Origin: Halorhabdus sp. BNX81
GTDB lineage: Archaea > Halobacteriota > Halobacteria > Halobacteriales > Haloarculaceae
Direction: 5' to 3'
NCBI RefSeq assembly: GCF_029229925.1
Contig: NZ_CP107254.1
Location: 2,232,001-2,296,000 of the forward strand
Length of the DNA stretch: 64,000 bases
Shown: positions 62,718-64,000 of the stretch, piece by piece
Layout of the letters: every line of letters starts with the position of its first letter
How positions within the stretch are numbered: the first letter of the stretch is position 1
Notes under the pieces: generated by a model
Told to the model about the DNA's origin: nothing
Databases searched by the model: none
What the model saw: only the letters and a program-made list of their open reading frames with translations
Program-made: the position numbers and the translations under genes

Positions 62718-63857
62718 ATGGGAAACACGCCAGTGGGCCATGAACGGGCCGAGCCGAGCGATGACGTGGCACCAGTCGCCCAGCGCCTCGTCGAGAGTAT
62801 CGACTCACATGCCATATTCATGTTAGACAGCGACGGTGCGATCACGGAATGGCCGCCACCGGCGACAGCAATGTACGGCTACGACGCGGAAAGGGTACTC
62901 GGCGAAGACGTGAGTAGCCTGTTCACTGACGGTGACGGGTCTGAAGCCGGCGATCCGCCGGACGGCTTCCTCGATGACGCGACCGAAGGGACCGTCGAGG
63001 TCGAGCACTGGCACGAACGCGCCGACGAATCCGTGTTCTGGGGAACGCTGACGCTATCGCCGCTTTCGGGCGACGACGAAGGGTTCGCAGCCATCAGTCA
63101 CGACGAGACGACGGCAAAGGAGTACGAGCGGATGCTCGAACGCCAGAACGACCGTCTCAAGGAGTTCACGGACATCCTCGCCCACGACCTCCGGAATCCC
63201 CTTTCTGTCATCGACGGAAACCTGGCACTCTACGAGGAGACCGGCGACGACGCCCACATCGAGACGATCAAGGAGACGACGGACCGGATGGCCCGCCTCG
63301 TCGAAGACTTGCTCCGGGTGGCCCGACAGGGGGATGTCGTCACCGACCCGGAACCGACCGACATCGGCGAAGTGGTCGAGAAGGCCAGACCGGTCGTCGA
63401 CACCACCGCCGGCGGGACCTTCGTCTATCACGAGGTCCCGACGGTGAGTGGCGACGCGGACAGGCTCTGTCAGCTGTTCGAGAACCTCTTCCGGAACGCC
63501 GTGGAACACAGTTCCACGAGCCCTGACTCGCAAGCTCGTCAGAACGCGGTCGAACACGGCTCGGCGAGCCCGGACACCCACACCGGAGGAGGAACACCGG
63601 GCAATAGCGGGACGGTGACGATCACCGTCGGACCGCTCGAAACCGGGTTCTACGTCGAGGACGACGGCCCCGGGATTCCGGACGAACAAAAAGAAGACGT
63701 CTTCGACCACGGGTTCACGACGAGTGGCGACGGCAGCGGCTACGGACTCTCGGTCGTCCGGACGATTGTCAACGCCCACGGGTGGGACATCCTGGTCACG
63801 GACAGCGACACCGGCGGTGCGCGCTTCGAGATCACCGGCATCGACTTTCTGGAGTGA
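62718..63857 (+). CDS. PAS-domain histidine kinase
   Basis: 379 residues from the ATG at 62718 (MGNTPVGHERAE). PAS domain about residues 27-140 (HAIFMLDSDGAITEWPPPATAMYGYDAERVLGED), H-box FTDILAHDLRNPLSVIDGNL with the phosphorylated His, N-box ENLFRNAVEHSS, G1 DDGPGIPDEQ and G2 GSGYGLSVV. Between N-box and G1 lies a duplicated piece: NAVEHSSTSPDSQARQ then NAVEHGSASPDTHTGGG. No membrane helix, so a cytosolic sensor. No adjacent response regulator. An upstream in-frame Met was rejected because of poor composition. Confidence 0.92.
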   Translation: MGNTPVGHERAEPSDDVAPVAQRLVESIDSHAIFMLDSDGAITEWPPPATAMYGYDAERVLGEDVSSLFTDGDGSEAGDPPDGFLDDATEGTVEVEHWHERADESVFWGTLTLSPLSGDDEGFAAISHDETTAKEYERMLERQNDRLKEFTDILAHDLRNPLSVIDGNLALYEETGDDAHIETIKETTDRMARLVEDLLRVARQGDVVTDPEPTDIGEVVEKARPVVDTTAGGTFVYHEVPTVSGDADRLCQLFENLFRNAVEHSSTSPDSQARQNAVEHGSASPDTHTGGGTPGNSGTVTITVGPLETGFYVEDDGPGIPDEQKEDVFDHGFTTSGDGSGYGLSVVRTIVNAHGWDILVTDSDTGGARFEITGIDFLE

Positions 63858-63920
63858 CCGGGACGCGACGAGCGTCGACCGTGGTTGTTTAAGGTCCGCC
63901 CGTCCGCACCGGGAGACGTA

Positions 63921-64000
63921 ATGACTGTACCCAACGACTACGACGTCGAGGGCGAGGTGTGTGTGATCACCGGCGGGGCAGGCGTGCTGTGTTCGGAAAT
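63921..64000 (+). CDS. SDR-family oxidoreductase (partial, N-terminus only)
   Basis: Only 26 codons are in the window: MTVPNDYDVEGEVCVITGGAGVLCSE. The start matches the strand-glycine motif (TGGAGxLxS) of short-chain dehydrogenases that act on sugar acids such as mannonate or KDG-type keto acids. Truncated by the window edge; substrate cannot be told. Confidence 0.8.
   Translation, partial: MTVPNDYDVEGEVCVITGGAGVLCSE

Overview
This window is chromosomal DNA from an extremely halophilic archaeon (class Halobacteria). The evidence is high GC, strongly acidic proteins, archaeal ribosomal proteins (eL32, eL19, eS4), a Bat-type HTH regulator, a fused ADP-forming acetyl-CoA synthetase and many near-leaderless genes with a TATA box about 27-33 bases before the start. 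hypCDE together with a sugar-acid catabolic set would suit a fermentative or facultatively anaerobic genus such as Halorhabdus; that is inference, since no rRNA is present.

Layout. 1-2316: hydrogenase maturation genes hypC-hypD-hypE (hypE cut by the window edge). 2.6-11.3 kb: DUF1508 protein, Ca2+-type P-ATPase preceded by an overlapping small ORF, PiT phosphate permease, universal stress protein, membrane histidine kinase, small zinc-ribbon protein and a divergent type IV pilin. 11.3-12.1 kb: foldback repeats and tRNA-Pro(GGG). 12.1-15.3 kb: cbf5, cmk, DUF106 (EMC3/YidC-like) and adk. 15.3-21.6 kb: a block between adk and secY with a histidine kinase carrying an unusual C-terminal lectin-like domain, hemE, a divergent pair (nucleotide-hydrolase-like protein / winged-helix protein) and hemH. 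21.8-36.5 kb: one long minus-strand S10/spc-type operon running from a SPOUT-like gene through uL3 to secY.

36.7-39.2 kb: tRNA-Gly(GCC) with a duplicated 3' end, followed by an AT-rich insert with a MjaI-like (CTAG) restriction nuclease homologue and a SIR2-family protein, convergent and 3 bases apart. This is the best candidate for a little-described defence locus. 39.4-42.7 kb: small proteins, an ArsR-like regulator divergent from a second putative nucleotide-hydrolase-like protein, an FKBP isomerase and an orphan ribbon-helix-helix protein.

42.9-57.4 kb: a scattered sugar catabolic region with sugar-acid dehydratase, KDG kinase, KDG-type aldolase, epimerase-like protein, Gfo/Idh-type xylose dehydrogenase, ADP-forming acetyl-CoA synthetase and a PTA-N/DRTGG protein, interspersed with an HtrA lipoprotein and a YchF-like GTPase. 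Together these could oxidise aldoses through a semi-phosphorylative Entner-Doudoroff route to acetyl-CoA and acetate with ATP gain.

57.5-64 kb: a ribbon-helix-helix/RelE-type toxin-antitoxin pair, an MrfA/Hrq1-like helicase, small proteins, a Bat-type HTH regulator, a PAS histidine kinase and the start of an SDR oxidoreductase. No CRISPR array, rRNA, transposase or integrase was seen.
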